A stretch of DNA of 64,000 bases from Thioclava sp. JE_KL1 (GTDB lineage Bacteria; Pseudomonadota; Alphaproteobacteria; Rhodobacterales; Rhodobacteraceae). The DNA is taken from assembly GCF_009296265.1 (NCBI RefSeq), contig NZ_WBJS01000010.1:1-64000 (forward strand), read 5' to 3'. Shown one piece after another: positions 1 through 9,086 of the stretch. A model generated the notes under the pieces. That model was not told the origin of the DNA. It saw only the letters and a program-made list of their open reading frames with translations, and ran no database searches. Positions within the stretch are counted from its first letter, which is position 1; every line of letters starts with the position of its first letter. The position numbers and the translations under genes were made by a program.

Positions 1-153
1 CCCGAGGGCACCGAGATGGTCATGCCGGGCGACAACCTGAAGTTCGAAGTTGAACTGATCGCTCCGATCGCGATGGAAGACGGTCTGCGCTTCGCAATCC
101 GCGAAGGTGGCCGCACCGTCGGCGCCGGCGTCGTCTCCAAAATCATCGCGTGA
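1..153 (+). CDS. tuf: Elongation factor Tu, 3' end only
   Basis: The first 50 codons of the window are the C-terminal part of domain III of EF-Tu, the GTPase that delivers aminoacyl-tRNA to the ribosome. The reading includes [15 protein letters not shown] and ends [17 protein letters not shown] before a TGA stop, the usual EF-Tu C-terminus. The 5' part lies outside the window. Its position just before rpsJ is the classic str-S10 junction. Confidence 0.97.
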   Translation, partial: PEGTEMVMPGDNLKFEVELIAPIAMEDGLRFAIREGGRTVGAGVVSKIIA

Positions 154-160
154 TCGATGG

Positions 161-188
161 TTTCGGGGCCCTCTCCGGGGCCCCGAAA
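161..188 (+). terminator. Terminator-like hairpin after tuf
   Basis: An inverted repeat TTTCGGGGCC / GGCCCCGAAA lies 8 bases after the tuf stop. No T-tract follows on the plus strand, so it may be a weak or bidirectional terminator or an mRNA 3' stabiliser. Confidence 0.6.
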
Positions 189-209
189 ACGACAGTTGGA
201 AAGAATTTG

Positions 210-235
210 AATGGTGCGCCGAAAGGCGCGCCATT
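210..235 (+). terminator. Second hairpin between tuf and rpsJ
   Basis: AATGGTGCGCC and GGCGCGCCATT pair over 11 bp (one G-T pair) around a GAAA tetraloop. It lies between tuf and the putative rpsJ promoter. It may be a backup terminator or a 3' end structure. Confidence 0.45.
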
Positions 236-240
236 CGCTC

Positions 241-269
241 TTGACAGACTCAGGGTGACGCCATAGAGG
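241..269 (+). promoter_or_regulatory. Putative sigma70-type promoter for rpsJ
   Basis: A consensus -35 box TTGACA at 241-246 is followed after 17 bases by TAGAGG, a poor -10. This leaves about a 95-base leader before rpsJ, and the two hairpins after tuf make a separate promoter plausible. No transcript evidence is available. Confidence 0.45.
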
Positions 270-366
270 ACGCGCCTGATCTGCCAAGATTTTCAGGTTC
301 GATGCAGGCGCTACATTCGGTGCCGTCTGCCTCTCAACCTTCACGCCATGCGAAGAGGCATGACAT

Positions 367-675
367 ATGACCGGCCAAAATATCCGCATCCGGCTCAAGG
401 CGTTCGATTACCGCGTGCTGGACGCCAGCACCCAGGAAATCGTGAACACCGCGAAGCGCACGGGTGCTCAGGTTCGCGGGCCCATCCCGCTCCCGAACAA
501 GATCGAGAAATTCACGGTTCTGCGTGGTCCGCACATCGACAAGAAGTCGCGTGACCAGTGGGAGATCCGGACGCACAAGCGTCTTCTCGACATCGTCGAT
601 CCGACCCCCCAGACCGTGGACGCGCTGATGAAGCTCGACCTCGCAGCGGGCGTCGACGTCGAGATCAAGGTGTAA
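367..675 (+). CDS. rpsJ: 30S ribosomal protein S10
   Basis: A 102-residue protein of the usual S10 length. Family-typical stretches are [14 protein letters not shown] near the N-terminus, [19 protein letters not shown] in the middle and [12 protein letters not shown] near the end. S10 sits in the head of the 30S subunit and, as NusE, also works with NusB in antitermination. The ATG at 367 has GAGG about 8 bases upstream. It is the first gene of the S10 cluster, 11 bases before rplC. Confidence 0.98.
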   Translation: MTGQNIRIRLKAFDYRVLDASTQEIVNTAKRTGAQVRGPIPLPNKIEKFTVLRGPHIDKKSRDQWEIRTHKRLLDIVDPTPQTVDALMKLDLAAGVDVEIKV

Positions 676-685
676 GGAGGGCATT

Positions 686-1552
686 ATGCTGCGGACTGGT
701 GTTATCGCCAAGAAGCTGGGCATGACCCGGCTCTTCCTTGAGGACGGCAAGCAGGTTCCTGTGACCGTTCTCCAACTCGACAAGCTTCAGGTGGTGGCTC
801 AGCGCACTTCCGAACTCGACGGCTACACGGCCGTTCAGCTCGGCGCTGGTGAAGCCAAGGCCAAGCGTACGACCGCCGCTCTGCGTGGTCACTTCGCGAA
901 AGCCAATGTCGCCCCGAAGCGCAAAGTCGCGGAATTCCGCGTCGCTGAAGAAAACCTGATCGAAGTGGGCGAGGAAATCACCGCGAACCACTATTTCGAA
1001 GGTCAGTTCGTGGATATCGCGGGCACCTCGATCGGTAAGGGTTTCGCCGGTGCTATGAAGCGTCACAACTTCGGTGGTCTGCGCGCCACGCACGGCGTGT
1101 CGATCTCGCACCGCTCGCACGGTTCGACCGGTCAGTGTCAGGACCCGGGCAAAGTGTTCAAGGGCAAGAAGATGGCCGGTCACCTCGGTGCCGTGCGCGT
1201 CACGACCCAAAACCTTCAGGTCGTCAAGACCGATGCCGACCGTGGCCTGATCATGGTCAAGGGTTCGGTGCCGGGCGCCAAAGGTGGCTGGGTGACGGTC
1301 AAGGATGCGGTCAAGAAGCCGCTCTCCGAGAACATCATCTACCCCGCCGCGCTGAAGTCGGCTGCCGAAGCCGCTGCGAAAGCTGCTGAAGAAGCCGCTG
1401 CCGCTGCTGCTGCCGAGGCTGAAGCCGAAGCTCAGCGTCTCGCCGAGGAGCAGGCCGCTCAGGAAGCTGCTGCGCTGAAGGAAGCTGAAGAGTCGATCGA
1501 AGCCGACAAAGGCGAAGACGGCGGCGAAGCGCCCGAAGGAGACAAGCAATGA
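686..1552 (+). CDS. rplC: 50S ribosomal protein L3 with long Ala/Glu-rich tail
   Basis: A 288-residue L3, a primary binder of 23S rRNA near the peptidyl transferase centre. The core is typical: [15 protein letters not shown] at the start and [25 protein letters not shown] in two halves around residues 140-170. The E. coli protein is about 209 residues; the extra 70 here form a low-complexity Ala/Glu-rich tail (from about residue 214) ending in an acidic segment. A strong GGAGGG ribosome site precedes the ATG. The last codons overlap the rplD start by 4 bases, suggesting translational coupling. Confidence 0.97.
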   Translation: MLRTGVIAKKLGMTRLFLEDGKQVPVTVLQLDKLQVVAQRTSELDGYTAVQLGAGEAKAKRTTAALRGHFAKANVAPKRKVAEFRVAEENLIEVGEEITANHYFEGQFVDIAGTSIGKGFAGAMKRHNFGGLRATHGVSISHRSHGSTGQCQDPGKVFKGKKMAGHLGAVRVTTQNLQVVKTDADRGLIMVKGSVPGAKGGWVTVKDAVKKPLSENIIYPAALKSAAEAAAKAAEEAAAAAAAEAEAEAQRLAEEQAAQEAAALKEAEESIEADKGEDGGEAPEGDKQ

Positions 1553-2169
1553 AACTCGATGTGATCAAGCTCGACGCCGGCAAAGCCGGTTCGATCGACC
1601 TCGCCGACGAGATCTTCGGGCTCGAGCCGCGTGCGGACATCCTGCATCGCGTCGTGCGCTGGCAGCGCGCGAAGGCTCAGCAGGGCACCCACTCGGTTCT
1701 CACCCGCTCGGAGGTCAGCTACTCGACCAAGAAGATCTATCGTCAGAAGGGCACCGGTGGCGCACGTCACGGCTCCCGCAAGGCGCCGATCTTCCGCAAG
1801 GGTGGTGTCTACAAAGGCCCGACCCCGCGCAGCCACGCTCACGACCTGCCCAAGAAGTTCCGGGCTCTGGGTCTGAAGCACGCGCTGTCGTCGAAAGCCG
1901 CCGCTGGCAAACTGATCGTCCTTGAGGACGCGCAGCTCGCCGAAGCCAAGACCAAGCTGCTGGCGAAAGCCGCCAAGGAGCTGGGCTGGAAGAAGGTGCT
2001 GGTGATCGACGGGGCCGAGGTGAACGAGAACTTCGCCCAAGCCGCGCGCAACATCGACGGCATCGATGTGCTGCCTTCGATGGGCGCCAACGTGTATGAC
2101 ATCCTCAAGCGTGACACGCTCGTGCTCACGAAGGCGGGTGTCGAAGCTCTGGAGGCTCGTCTGAAATGA
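1549..2169 (+). CDS. rplD: 50S ribosomal protein L4
   Basis: A 206-residue L4 that binds 23S rRNA and lines the exit tunnel. The extended rRNA-binding loop is recognisable at about residues 44-95 ([22 protein letters not shown]). The ATG at 1549 overlaps the end of rplC and has GAAGGAGA upstream inside rplC. It overlaps rplW by 4 bases. In E. coli L4 autoregulates the S10 operon through the leader, but I see no matching leader structure that I could defend here. Confidence 0.97.
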   Translation: MKLDVIKLDAGKAGSIDLADEIFGLEPRADILHRVVRWQRAKAQQGTHSVLTRSEVSYSTKKIYRQKGTGGARHGSRKAPIFRKGGVYKGPTPRSHAHDLPKKFRALGLKHALSSKAAAGKLIVLEDAQLAEAKTKLLAKAAKELGWKKVLVIDGAEVNENFAQAARNIDGIDVLPSMGANVYDILKRDTLVLTKAGVEALEARLK

Positions 2170-2462
2170 GCGCGAAACCCGAACATTACGACGTGATCGT
2201 CAAGCCGATCATCACCGAGAAGGCCACCATGGCCTCGGAGAACGGCGCTGTTGTTTTCGAAGTGGCGAAAGACGCTTCGAAGCCGCAGATCAAAGAAGCT
2301 GTTGAGACTCTCTTCGGCGTCAAGGTGAAGGCGGTCAACACCACCATCACCAAAGGCAAGACCAAGCGCTTCCGGGGCACCCCCGGTCGTCGCTCGGACT
2401 TCAAGAAAGCCTACGTGACGCTGGAAGAAGGCAACACGATCGACGTCACCACCGGCCTGTAA
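2166..2462 (+). CDS. rplW: 50S ribosomal protein L23
   Basis: A 98-residue L23, located at the tunnel exit where trigger factor and SRP dock. Typical motifs are [14 protein letters not shown] at the N-terminus and [20 protein letters not shown] in the second half. It overlaps rplD by 4 bases. Unlike in most bacteria, rplB does not follow directly: a strong terminator and an antisense gene intervene. Confidence 0.97.
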   Translation: MSAKPEHYDVIVKPIITEKATMASENGAVVFEVAKDASKPQIKEAVETLFGVKVKAVNTTITKGKTKRFRGTPGRRSDFKKAYVTLEEGNTIDVTTGL

Positions 2463-2484
2463 TCCGGTAGGACAGAGAAATTGA

Positions 2485-2514
2485 GAAGGCCCTCGCGATC
2501 CGCGGGGGCCTTTT
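2485..2514 (+). terminator. Rho-independent terminator after rplW
   Basis: AAGGCCCTCGCG pairs with CGCGGGGGCCTT (a few mismatches) around a short loop and runs into TTTTCGTTT. It is placed 22 bases after the rplW stop, so the rpsJ-rplW unit probably ends here. Confidence 0.85.
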
Positions 2515-2593
2515 CGTTTGCGTGATCGCTAGGGGAGGGGGTGCTTGCCGCTCATGGAGTGGCCGGGCGGCCAGCCCGGGCAGCGCCAGCGCC

Positions 2594-2899
2594 TCACTTC
2601 TCGCGCAGGTAGCTCTCCGAGACATAGCCGCGCAGGTTGCGGGCGACGTCGAGCGAGACGTTGCACCAGCGGGTATTGCCGCTGCGCTCGCAGCTGCGCA
2701 CATGGACGATCGCGCCGTTGGGAAGCCCCAGGATCACCTTGTAGCCGGTGCCGGGGCCTGCGCGCAGTTTCAGCATGTCCTGCCCTTTCACCCCGGCGAC
2801 CTCATAGGTGCCGCGCCACGCGTCGGCGAGGGTGGGGGTGGCGAGGGTGGCTGCCGCGCAGAGCGTGGCTGCAAGGAGGATTGCTCGGGTTGGACGCAT
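2594..2899 (-). CDS. Small secreted SH3-domain protein
   Basis: A 101-residue protein with a Sec signal peptide (hydrophobic residues 6-25, probable cleavage after TLA) and one bacterial SH3-like domain. The domain carries MLKLRAGPGTGYKVILGLPN, followed by two Cys (in VRSCERS and RWCNVS) that could form a disulphide, and ends RGYVSESYLREK. Such domains usually bind peptidoglycan or other envelope ligands; the exact role is unknown. The start has AGGAG upstream on the minus strand. It lies antisense inside the ribosomal cluster, between rplW and rplB. Confidence 0.85.
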   Translation of the reverse strand: MRPTRAILLAATLCAAATLATPTLADAWRGTYEVAGVKGQDMLKLRAGPGTGYKVILGLPNGAIVHVRSCERSGNTRWCNVSLDVARNLRGYVSESYLREK

Positions 2900-3075
2900 T
2901 GGTTGCTCCTGTTATGTCTTCTGCCTCGGCAGCCATTTTGCCTGCCCTGACCGCGAAGCGCCAGTTGCTTGGACCATCGCGCGCAAAAACAGGCCAAGCC
3001 TATAGACTCACCCCCGCATCCCTGCTACATCGCGCCAGTCTCGCGGCCTCGGATTCGTTCCGGGGCCCGTGATTT

Positions 3076-3106
3076 TTGAATTCGGGGACCTTCGGGGCCC
3101 TATACA
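3076..3106 (+). promoter_or_regulatory. Putative promoter for the rplB unit
   Basis: TTGAAT at 3076-3081 and TATACA at 3101-3106 lie 19 bases apart, longer than ideal. rplB must have its own promoter because a terminator and an antisense gene separate it from rplW. The GGGGACC/GGGGCCC-rich spacer could also fold. Confidence 0.4.
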
Positions 3107-3154
3107 CACAGACAGGCGGGGCAACTCGCCGCAAACCAACGGAAGACAGAAAGC

Positions 3155-3994
3155 ATGGCACTCAAGTCGTATAAGCCGACGACGCCGGGCCAGCGTGGGC
3201 TGGTTCTGATCGACCGTTCGGAGCTTTGGAAAGGCCGTCCGGTCAAAGCCCTCACGCAGGGTTTGACCAAGTCGGGTGGCCGGAACAACACCGGGCGGAT
3301 CACGATGTGGCACAAGGGTGGTGGCGCGAAGCGTCTCTACCGCATCGTCGATTTCAAGCGTCGCAAGTTCGATGTTCAAGGCACCGTCGAGCGGATCGAA
3401 TACGATCCGAACCGGACCGCCTTCATCGCGCTGATCAACTATGAAGATGGTGAGCAGGCCTACATCCTCGCACCCCAGCGTCTCGCTGTCGGTGACAAGG
3501 TCGTTTCGGGCTCGCGTCACGACGTCAAGCCGGGCAACGCGATGCCGTTCTCGGGCATGCCGATCGGTACCATCGTCCACAACGTCGAACTGAAGCCCGG
3601 CAAGGGTGGCCAGATCGCACGCGCCGCGGGCACCTACGCCCAATTCGTCGGCCGTGACGGTGGCTACGCTCAGCTGCGTCTTTCGTCGGGCGAACTGCGC
3701 CTCGTGCGTCAGGAATGCATGGCGACCATCGGTGCCGTGTCGAACGCCGACCACTCGAACCAGAACCTCGGTAAAGCCGGTCGTAAGCGCCACATGGGCG
3801 TCCGTCCGACCGTCCGCGGTGTCGCGATGAACCCGATCGACCACCCGCACGGTGGTGGTGAAGGTCGTACCTCGGGTGGCCGTCATCCGGTTACGCCGTG
3901 GGGCAAGCCCACCAAGGGCAAGCGCACGCGCGTCAACAAGAAGACGGACCAGTATATCCTGCGTTCGCGTCACGCGAAGAAGAAGGGTCGCTAA
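3155..3994 (+). CDS. rplB: 50S ribosomal protein L2
   Basis: A 279-residue L2, one of the most conserved ribosomal proteins, needed for subunit association and peptidyl transfer. It starts [17 protein letters not shown] and carries [19 protein letters not shown] near residue 50. The hallmark [17 protein letters not shown] near residue 225 includes the conserved functional His. The length is normal. It is the first gene of the second ribosomal unit and is 3 bases upstream of rpsS. Confidence 0.98.
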   Translation: MALKSYKPTTPGQRGLVLIDRSELWKGRPVKALTQGLTKSGGRNNTGRITMWHKGGGAKRLYRIVDFKRRKFDVQGTVERIEYDPNRTAFIALINYEDGEQAYILAPQRLAVGDKVVSGSRHDVKPGNAMPFSGMPIGTIVHNVELKPGKGGQIARAAGTYAQFVGRDGGYAQLRLSSGELRLVRQECMATIGAVSNADHSNQNLGKAGRKRHMGVRPTVRGVAMNPIDHPHGGGEGRTSGGRHPVTPWGKPTKGKRTRVNKKTDQYILRSRHAKKKGR

Positions 3995-3997
3995 CAT

Positions 3998-4276
3998 ATG
4001 TCTCGTTCTGTTTGGAAAGGCCCCTTCGTTGATGCCTACCTGCTGAAAAAAGCAGAGAAGGCTCGCGAGTCGGGCAAAGGCGACGTCATCAAGATCTGGT
4101 CGCGTCGCTCCACCATCCTGCCGCAATTCGTTGGTCTGACCTTTGGGGTCTACAACGGCCACAAGCACATCCCGGTGAACGTCACCGAGGAAATGATCGG
4201 TCAGAAGTTCGGTGAATATTCGCCGACCCGCACCTATTACGGGCATGCGGCCGACAAAAAAGCCAAGAGGAAGTAA
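3998..4276 (+). CDS. rpsS: 30S ribosomal protein S19
   Basis: A 92-residue S19 of the 30S head, next to S13 at the tRNA A-site. It has the expected [13 protein letters not shown] start, [13 protein letters not shown] core and [20 protein letters not shown] end. It starts 3 bases after rplB, so it is certainly cotranscribed. Confidence 0.98.
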   Translation: MSRSVWKGPFVDAYLLKKAEKARESGKGDVIKIWSRRSTILPQFVGLTFGVYNGHKHIPVNVTEEMIGQKFGEYSPTRTYYGHAADKKAKRK

Positions 4277-4281
4277 TCGTC

Positions 4282-4662
4282 ATGGGTAAGGAAAAGAATC
4301 CGCGCCGCGTGGCGGAGAACGAAGCGATGGCGAAGACCCGCATGCTTCGCACCTCGCCGCAGAAACTGAACCTCGTCGCCGCGATGATCCGTGGCAAGAA
4401 GGTCGACAAGGCCCTTTCGGACCTGACCTTCTCGAAGAAGCGCATCGCGCTCGACGTGAAGAAGTGCCTTCAGTCGGCAATCGCCAACGCTGAGAACAAC
4501 CACGGCCTGGACGTGGACGAGCTCGTCGTGGCGGAAGCTTGGGTTGGCAAGAACCTGGTGATGAAGCGTGGCCGTCCGCGGGCACGTGGTCGCTTCGGCA
4601 AGATCATGAAGCCGTTCTCGGAAATCACCATCAAGGTGCGTCAGGTTGAGGAGCAAGCGTAA
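4282..4662 (+). CDS. rplV: 50S ribosomal protein L22
   Basis: A 126-residue L22. Its beta-hairpin reaches into the exit tunnel (region [20 protein letters not shown] near residues 95-115). The core [18 protein letters not shown] is typical. It lies 5 bases after rpsS, and its stop overlaps the rpsC start by one base (TAATG). Confidence 0.98.
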   Translation: MGKEKNPRRVAENEAMAKTRMLRTSPQKLNLVAAMIRGKKVDKALSDLTFSKKRIALDVKKCLQSAIANAENNHGLDVDELVVAEAWVGKNLVMKRGRPRARGRFGKIMKPFSEITIKVRQVEEQA

Positions 4663-5369
4663 TGGGTCAGAAGGTTAATCCGATCGGCATGCGCCTCCAG
4701 GTCAACCGCACCTGGGATAGCCGCTGGTACGCCGACAGCAAAGACTATGGCGACCTGCTGCTCGAGGACATCAAGATCCGCGAGTTCATCCACGAGGAAG
4801 CCAAGCAGGCCGGCATCAGCCGTGTCATCATCGAGCGTCCGCACAAGAAGTGCCGTGTGACCATTCACGCAGCACGTCCGGGCGTCATCATCGGCAAGAA
4901 GGGCGCTGACATCGAAGCGCTCCGCAAGAAGCTGGCGAACTTCACCGACAGCGAGCTGCACCTGAACATCGTCGAAGTCCGCAAGCCGGAACTCGATGCG
5001 CAGCTCGTCGCCGAGTCGATCGCACAGCAGCTCGAGCGTCGTGTCTCGTTCCGTCGCGCCATGAAGCGCTCGGTGCAGAACGCGATGCGTATGGGTGGTC
5101 TTGGTATCCGTGTGAACGTCGCTGGCCGTCTGGGCGGCGCCGAGATCGCACGTACTGAGTGGTATCGCGAAGGTCGCGTGCCGCTGCACACCCTGCGTGC
5201 CGATATCGACTATGCGCTGTCCGAAGCGTCGACCCCCTACGGGATCATCGGCGTGAAGGTCTGGATCTTCAAAGGCGAGATCATGGAACATGATCCGCAA
5301 GCTCGTGACCGCAAGCACGCTGAAGCCCAAGAGGGCCCGGCACCGCGCGGCCCGCGTCGCGATCGCTGA
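4662..5369 (+). CDS. rpsC: 30S ribosomal protein S3
   Basis: A 235-residue S3 that forms part of the mRNA entry channel. It begins [20 protein letters not shown]. The KH domain carries [20 protein letters not shown] around residues 70-90. The C-terminal domain contains [20 protein letters not shown]. It is followed 14 bases later by rplP. Confidence 0.98.
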   Translation: MGQKVNPIGMRLQVNRTWDSRWYADSKDYGDLLLEDIKIREFIHEEAKQAGISRVIIERPHKKCRVTIHAARPGVIIGKKGADIEALRKKLANFTDSELHLNIVEVRKPELDAQLVAESIAQQLERRVSFRRAMKRSVQNAMRMGGLGIRVNVAGRLGGAEIARTEWYREGRVPLHTLRADIDYALSEASTPYGIIGVKVWIFKGEIMEHDPQARDRKHAEAQEGPAPRGPRRDR

Positions 5370-5383
5370 GGGAGTAGATAGTT

Positions 5384-5797
5384 ATGCTGCAACCGAAACG
5401 GACGAAGTTCCGCAAGATGCACAAAGGCCGGATTCACGGTGAAGCTAAAGGTGGTTTCGACCTGAACTTCGGTCACTTCGGCCTCAAGGCAGAGGCGCCC
5501 GAGCGCGTCACCGCCCGTCAGATCGAAGCTGCGCGTCGTGCGATCACCCGCCACATGAAGCGTCAAGGCCGTGTCTGGATCCGGATCTTCCCGGATACCC
5601 CGATCACCGCGAAACCCACCGAAGTCCGTATGGGTAAAGGTAAGGGTTCGGTCGACCGTTGGGCCGCCAAGGTCAAGCCCGGCCGCGTGATGTTCGAGAT
5701 CGACGGCGTCAACGAAGAGACCGCTCGCGAGGCTCTGCGCCTCGGCGCGGCCAAGCTTCCGGTCGCCTGCCGTATCGTCGAGCGTCAGGACTGGTAA
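5384..5797 (+). CDS. rplP: 50S ribosomal protein L16
   Basis: A 137-residue L16, positioned between the A-site tRNA and 5S rRNA. Typical features are [16 protein letters not shown] at the start and [18 protein letters not shown] around residues 80-98. Its usual partner rpmC does not follow directly; a terminator and two antisense genes lie between. Confidence 0.98.
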   Translation: MLQPKRTKFRKMHKGRIHGEAKGGFDLNFGHFGLKAEAPERVTARQIEAARRAITRHMKRQGRVWIRIFPDTPITAKPTEVRMGKGKGSVDRWAAKVKPGRVMFEIDGVNEETAREALRLGAAKLPVACRIVERQDW

Positions 5798-5824
5798 TCC
5801 CGGTCTGACTGCTGAAGACAAACG

Positions 5825-5853
5825 AAAGCCCCGCCAGAGATGGCGGGGCTTTT
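5825..5853 (+). terminator. Rho-independent terminator after rplP
   Basis: AAAGCCCCGCCA pairs with TGGCGGGGCTTT over 12 bp with a 4-base loop and runs into TTTTGCTTT. The stem is symmetrical and A-tracts precede it, so it probably also stops the facing hemG-like gene. Confidence 0.9.
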
Positions 5854-5873
5854 GCTTTGGAAGGGCGTGACGG

Positions 5874-6407
5874 TTAGGCTCCGTCGGAAATCCAGCCGTC
5901 GATCAGCGCATCGAGCGCTTCCCAGTCGGTATATTCGATATCGGCGTCGAGATCGGCATCGGGGTCCTTCTTCGCCACGATCCGGCGCATCACGAACCGG
6001 CGGAAGATATCGTATTTCGACGGCAGGTAGGCGCCCGCGATCTGCTCGGTCAGATCCGGCGTCCAGCCGGTCGCCTCTTCGAAGTCCTTGAGGATCTTGT
6101 CGAGTGCGCGCCAATCCTCCGCGTCGTGGCCCGCGGCGGCCAGGGACACGGAGAGAAAGAGGCTCGGGCGGGTCCGGATGATGTCGCGTTGCTCTGCGAC
6201 GAAATCGGCGAAGCGGCCCTGATAATGTCCGACATGGATCGAGGCCGCGAGGATGATCCGGTCGAACCGGTCGAGGTCCATCCCCTCGGCTTCCTTCGTG
6301 GAAATCAATTCGGCGGAATGGCCCAATTCCGAAATCCGGTCGGCGACGTGCCGCGCGATCTTGCGGGTTTGCCCCTCGCTGGAGGCATAGGCGACGAGTG
6401 TTTTCAT
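5874..6407 (-). CDS. hemG: Flavodoxin-family protoporphyrinogen oxidase-like protein (HemG type)
   Basis: A 177-residue protein, close in length to E. coli HemG (181). It has the FMN phosphate loop YASSEGQTRKIA at residues 7-18, followed by FDRIILAASIHVGHYQGRF, a pattern typical of HemG. HemG oxidises protoporphyrinogen IX with FMN and passes electrons to quinones in haem synthesis. A different flavodoxin-like oxidoreductase role is possible. It is antisense inside the ribosomal cluster and shares a strand with the oxygenase-like gene 82 bases upstream. Confidence 0.8.
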   Translation of the reverse strand: MKTLVAYASSEGQTRKIARHVADRISELGHSAELISTKEAEGMDLDRFDRIILAASIHVGHYQGRFADFVAEQRDIIRTRPSLFLSVSLAAAGHDAEDWRALDKILKDFEEATGWTPDLTEQIAGAYLPSKYDIFRRFVMRRIVAKKDPDADLDADIEYTDWEALDALIDGWISDGA

Positions 6408-6489
6408 GCTGCGCTCCCGTTATCTGGTTGCGCAGCAAGGAAATCATGTGAGACGCGGTTTGGCTATGATTGCGATCAAAGCGCCGGGC

Positions 6490-7125
6490 TCAATCCACCC
6501 ATTTGTAATTGAAGCTCACCGAGATGCGTTCGTCTTCGGCCATGTTCATCGGCACCTCGTGGCGCAGCCAGCTTTCCCAGAGCAGAACCTCGCCCGGTTC
6601 GGGGGCGATGTAGATGAAGGGCTGCAGCTCGCGCCGGGCGGTCTTGAGGCGGGTAGGGGCCGCCATCATCCGCGCGCTGCGCGGGTCTTCCAGCTTCAGC
6701 GCCGAGGCGCCGTCGGGCATCGCGACATAGGTCGTGCCCGAGATCACCGAATGCGGGTGCAGGTGCGAGCTGTGGGTGCCGCCTTCGGGCAGGATGTTGA
6801 TCCAGAGATCTTCGAGCACCAGCTTGCCCTCGCCCAGATCGAATTGCAGATCTTCGGCGAAGGCCGCGACGTGCTTGTCGAGCGCCTTCACCATGTCCGC
6901 GAAGATCGGGAAGCGCCAGGGCAGGTCGGTGAGCGAGGCGTAGGAGGTGTAACCCGGATAGCCGTTCTCCTCGCACCAGTCCTGACCGGCCTCGTCATCC
7001 TCGGCGATGGCATAGCACGAGGCCTCCAGCTCGCCCGTATCGACCTTGGGGCCGAATGCGGATAGGGAGGCGCGGTAGAGTCGGGTGACGAAGAGGGACT
7101 CGATCTGGGTCTTGGGCTCGGACAT
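6490..7125 (-). CDS. Putative 2-oxoglutarate/Fe(II)-dependent oxygenase (TIGR02466-like)
   Basis: A 211-residue protein when started at MSEPKTQIESLF. An upstream in-frame ATG would add 45 residues of non-coding-looking sequence, so I prefer the inner start. It carries LWINILPEGGTHSSHLHPH and, near the end, LLWESWLRHEVPMN, matching the His-rich iron-binding pattern of TIGR02466 proteins within the double-stranded beta-helix oxygenase superfamily. The substrate is unknown. Its position among ribosomal genes invites the idea of a ribosomal or translation substrate, but that is only inference. Confidence 0.75.
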   Translation of the reverse strand: MSEPKTQIESLFVTRLYRASLSAFGPKVDTGELEASCYAIAEDDEAGQDWCEENGYPGYTSYASLTDLPWRFPIFADMVKALDKHVAAFAEDLQFDLGEGKLVLEDLWINILPEGGTHSSHLHPHSVISGTTYVAMPDGASALKLEDPRSARMMAAPTRLKTARRELQPFIYIAPEPGEVLLWESWLRHEVPMNMAEDERISVSFNYKWVD

Positions 7126-7195
7126 AAGGGCTCTCGCAACTGGGCGTGGATTTATCCCCCTGTTACGCCAAAGCGGCCCGAAGGCCAAACAATCC

Positions 7196-7224
7196 TTGCC
7201 ATATTCGATTCGCTCTGATATTGG
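7196..7224 (+). promoter_or_regulatory. Putative promoter for the rpmC unit
   Basis: TTGCCA at 7196-7201 and TATTGG at 7219-7224 are separated by 17 bases, about 90 bases before rpmC. A new promoter is needed because the preceding unit ends in a strong terminator and antisense genes intervene. Confidence 0.4.
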
Positions 7225-7313
7225 CCGCAAGTTCCTGAAATCAGGACCGACATAACCCATCAGAAAGCAGGGTCACCCGCGAGGGGCCCTCTGATGCCAA
7301 GAAAGGACCCGGG

Positions 7314-7514
7314 ATGAACGCCCAAGAACTCAAGGCGAAGACGCCTGATGAGCTGCGTGATCAGCTCGTCTCGCTGAAGAAAGAAGCCTTCAACCTCCGC
7401 TTTCAGCAGGCCACGAACCAGCTCGAGAACACCGCGCGCATGCGCTCTGTTCGTCGGGACGTTGCACGTATCAAAACCGTGCTGAACCAAAAAGCCGCTG
7501 AAGCCGCGAAGTAA
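7314..7514 (+). CDS. rpmC: 50S ribosomal protein L29
   Basis: A 66-residue L29 near the tunnel exit, next to L23. It reads [18 protein letters not shown] at the start, with the conserved [19 protein letters not shown] in the middle. It heads the third ribosomal unit and lies 12 bases before rpsQ. Confidence 0.97.
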   Translation: MNAQELKAKTPDELRDQLVSLKKEAFNLRFQQATNQLENTARMRSVRRDVARIKTVLNQKAAEAAK

Positions 7515-7526
7515 GGAGAGCTTCCT

Positions 7527-7760
7527 ATGCCCAAACGCATCCTGCAAGGTACCGTGACGTCGGACAAGAACGACCAAACCGTAACCGTTTCGGTCGAGCG
7601 CCGCTTCACGCATCCGGTTCTCAAGAAGACGATCCGGAAGTCCAAGAAATACCGCGCCCATGACGCGGAAAACCAGTTCAAGACCGGTGACATTGTTCGC
7701 ATCGAAGAGTGCGCACCCGTCTCGAAGACCAAGCGCTGGCGGGTTGTGGTTTCGGCGTAA
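7527..7760 (+). CDS. rpsQ: 30S ribosomal protein S17
   Basis: A 77-residue S17, a 16S rRNA assembly protein with an OB fold. Family stretches are [20 protein letters not shown] and [18 protein letters not shown], then [26 protein letters not shown] precedes the ATG. A 76-base gap with GC-rich sequence separates it from rplN. Confidence 0.97.
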   Translation: MPKRILQGTVTSDKNDQTVTVSVERRFTHPVLKKTIRKSKKYRAHDAENQFKTGDIVRIEECAPVSKTKRWRVVVSA

Positions 7761-7836
7761 GCCGGGGCCATCCGTCAGTATTCGAAACCCTGGGGCCCTT
7801 ACTGCATAGGCGTCCCCAAAGGTCGGGAGTAACCCC

Positions 7837-8205
7837 ATGATCCAGATGCAGACCAATCTGGATGTTGCTGACAACTCCGGCGCTCGCCGGGTTCAGTGCA
7901 TCAAGGTCCTCGGCGGCTCGCACCGCCGTTACGCATCCGTGGGCGACATCATTGTGGTGTCGGTCAAGGAAGCGATCCCGCGCGGCCGCGTGAAGAAAGG
8001 TGACGTCCGCAAGGCCGTCGTCGTGCGCACCGCCAAAGAAGTTCGTCGCGACGATGGCACCGCCATCCGTTTCGACCGCAACGCCGCCGTCATCCTGAAC
8101 AACGCGGGCGAGCCGGTCGGCACCCGTATCTTCGGGCCGGTCGTGCGTGAGCTGCGTGCGAAGAACTTCATGAAGATCATCTCGCTTGCTCCGGAGGTGC
8201 TGTAA
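7837..8205 (+). CDS. rplN: 50S ribosomal protein L14
   Basis: A 122-residue L14, a 23S rRNA binder that forms an intersubunit bridge. It starts [20 protein letters not shown] and contains [25 protein letters not shown] at the end, both typical. Its stop overlaps the rplX ATG (TAATG). Confidence 0.98.
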   Translation: MIQMQTNLDVADNSGARRVQCIKVLGGSHRRYASVGDIIVVSVKEAIPRGRVKKGDVRKAVVVRTAKEVRRDDGTAIRFDRNAAVILNNAGEPVGTRIFGPVVRELRAKNFMKIISLAPEVL

Positions 8206-8510
8206 TGGCTGCTAAGCTCCGCAAAGGCGATAAGGTCGTCGTTCTCGCTGGCAAGGACAAGGGCAAGCAGGGTGAGATCACCTCTGTTGACCCGAAAGCC
8301 GGCAAAGCTGTCGTCGACGGCGTGAACGTTGCGATCCGCCACCAGCGTCAGACCCAGTCCAACCAGGGCGGTCGCCAGCCCAAGGCTATGCCGATCGACC
8401 TGTCGAACCTGGCTCTGATGGACGCAAACGGCAAAGCCACCCGCGTCGGCTTCCGCGAGGAAGACGGCAAGAAGGTGCGTTTCGCCAAGACCACGGGGGA
8501 TGCGATCTGA
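8205..8510 (+). CDS. rplX: 50S ribosomal protein L24
   Basis: A 101-residue L24, an early assembly protein with a KOW motif ([19 protein letters not shown] at residues 4-22). It overlaps rplN and rplE by single bases, so translation is tightly coupled. Confidence 0.98.
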   Translation: MAAKLRKGDKVVVLAGKDKGKQGEITSVDPKAGKAVVDGVNVAIRHQRQTQSNQGGRQPKAMPIDLSNLALMDANGKATRVGFREEDGKKVRFAKTTGDAI

Positions 8511-9067
8511 TGCTCGATCAAGCAACCTACACTCCGCGTCTTCGCGCTCTTTACCGCGACACCATCAAGGCGGCGCTGAAAGAAGAGTTCGGCTACAAGA
8601 ACGACATGATGATCCCGAAGCTCGACAAGATCGTGCTGAACATGGGCGTCGGCGAAGCCGTGAAAGACACCAAGAAGGTCAAGCAGGCCGCCGAAGAGCT
8701 CTCGCTCATCGCTGGTCAGAAGGCCGTGATGACCAAGGCGAAGAAGTCGATCGCTGGCTTCCGCGTCCGGGAAGAGATGCCGCTGGGTACGAAAGTGACC
8801 CTGCGCGGTGACCGGATGTACGAATTCCTCGATCGCCTGATCAACGTTGCTATGCCGCGCGTTCGCGACTTCCGCGGCGTGAAGCCGTCGTTCGACGGTC
8901 GTGGCAACTTCGCAATGGGCCTCAAGGAACACATCGTGTTCCCCGAGATCGACTTCGATAAGGTCGATGAGGTTCTGGGTATGGACATCATCATGGTGAC
9001 CACGTCTGACGTGGATGCCGAAGCGAAGGCGCTGTTGAAGCATTTCAACATGCCCTTCAACGCCTGA
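8510..9067 (+). CDS. rplE: 50S ribosomal protein L5
   Basis: A 185-residue L5 that binds 5S rRNA. Conserved parts include [15 protein letters not shown] near residue 40, [19 protein letters not shown] near 80 and [18 protein letters not shown] near 120. The stop of rplX overlaps the ATG. Confidence 0.98.
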   Translation: MLDQATYTPRLRALYRDTIKAALKEEFGYKNDMMIPKLDKIVLNMGVGEAVKDTKKVKQAAEELSLIAGQKAVMTKAKKSIAGFRVREEMPLGTKVTLRGDRMYEFLDRLINVAMPRVRDFRGVKPSFDGRGNFAMGLKEHIVFPEIDFDKVDEVLGMDIIMVTTSDVDAEAKALLKHFNMPFNA

Positions 9068-9086
9068 TCGCGGAGGAACGAAACTT

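Noticed and set aside
3008-4246. 412-codon minus-strand open frame opposite rplB and rpsS
   Set aside because: It is a high-GC shadow of two certain ribosomal genes, has no recognisable motif or ribosome site, and its composition is that of a mirrored frame.
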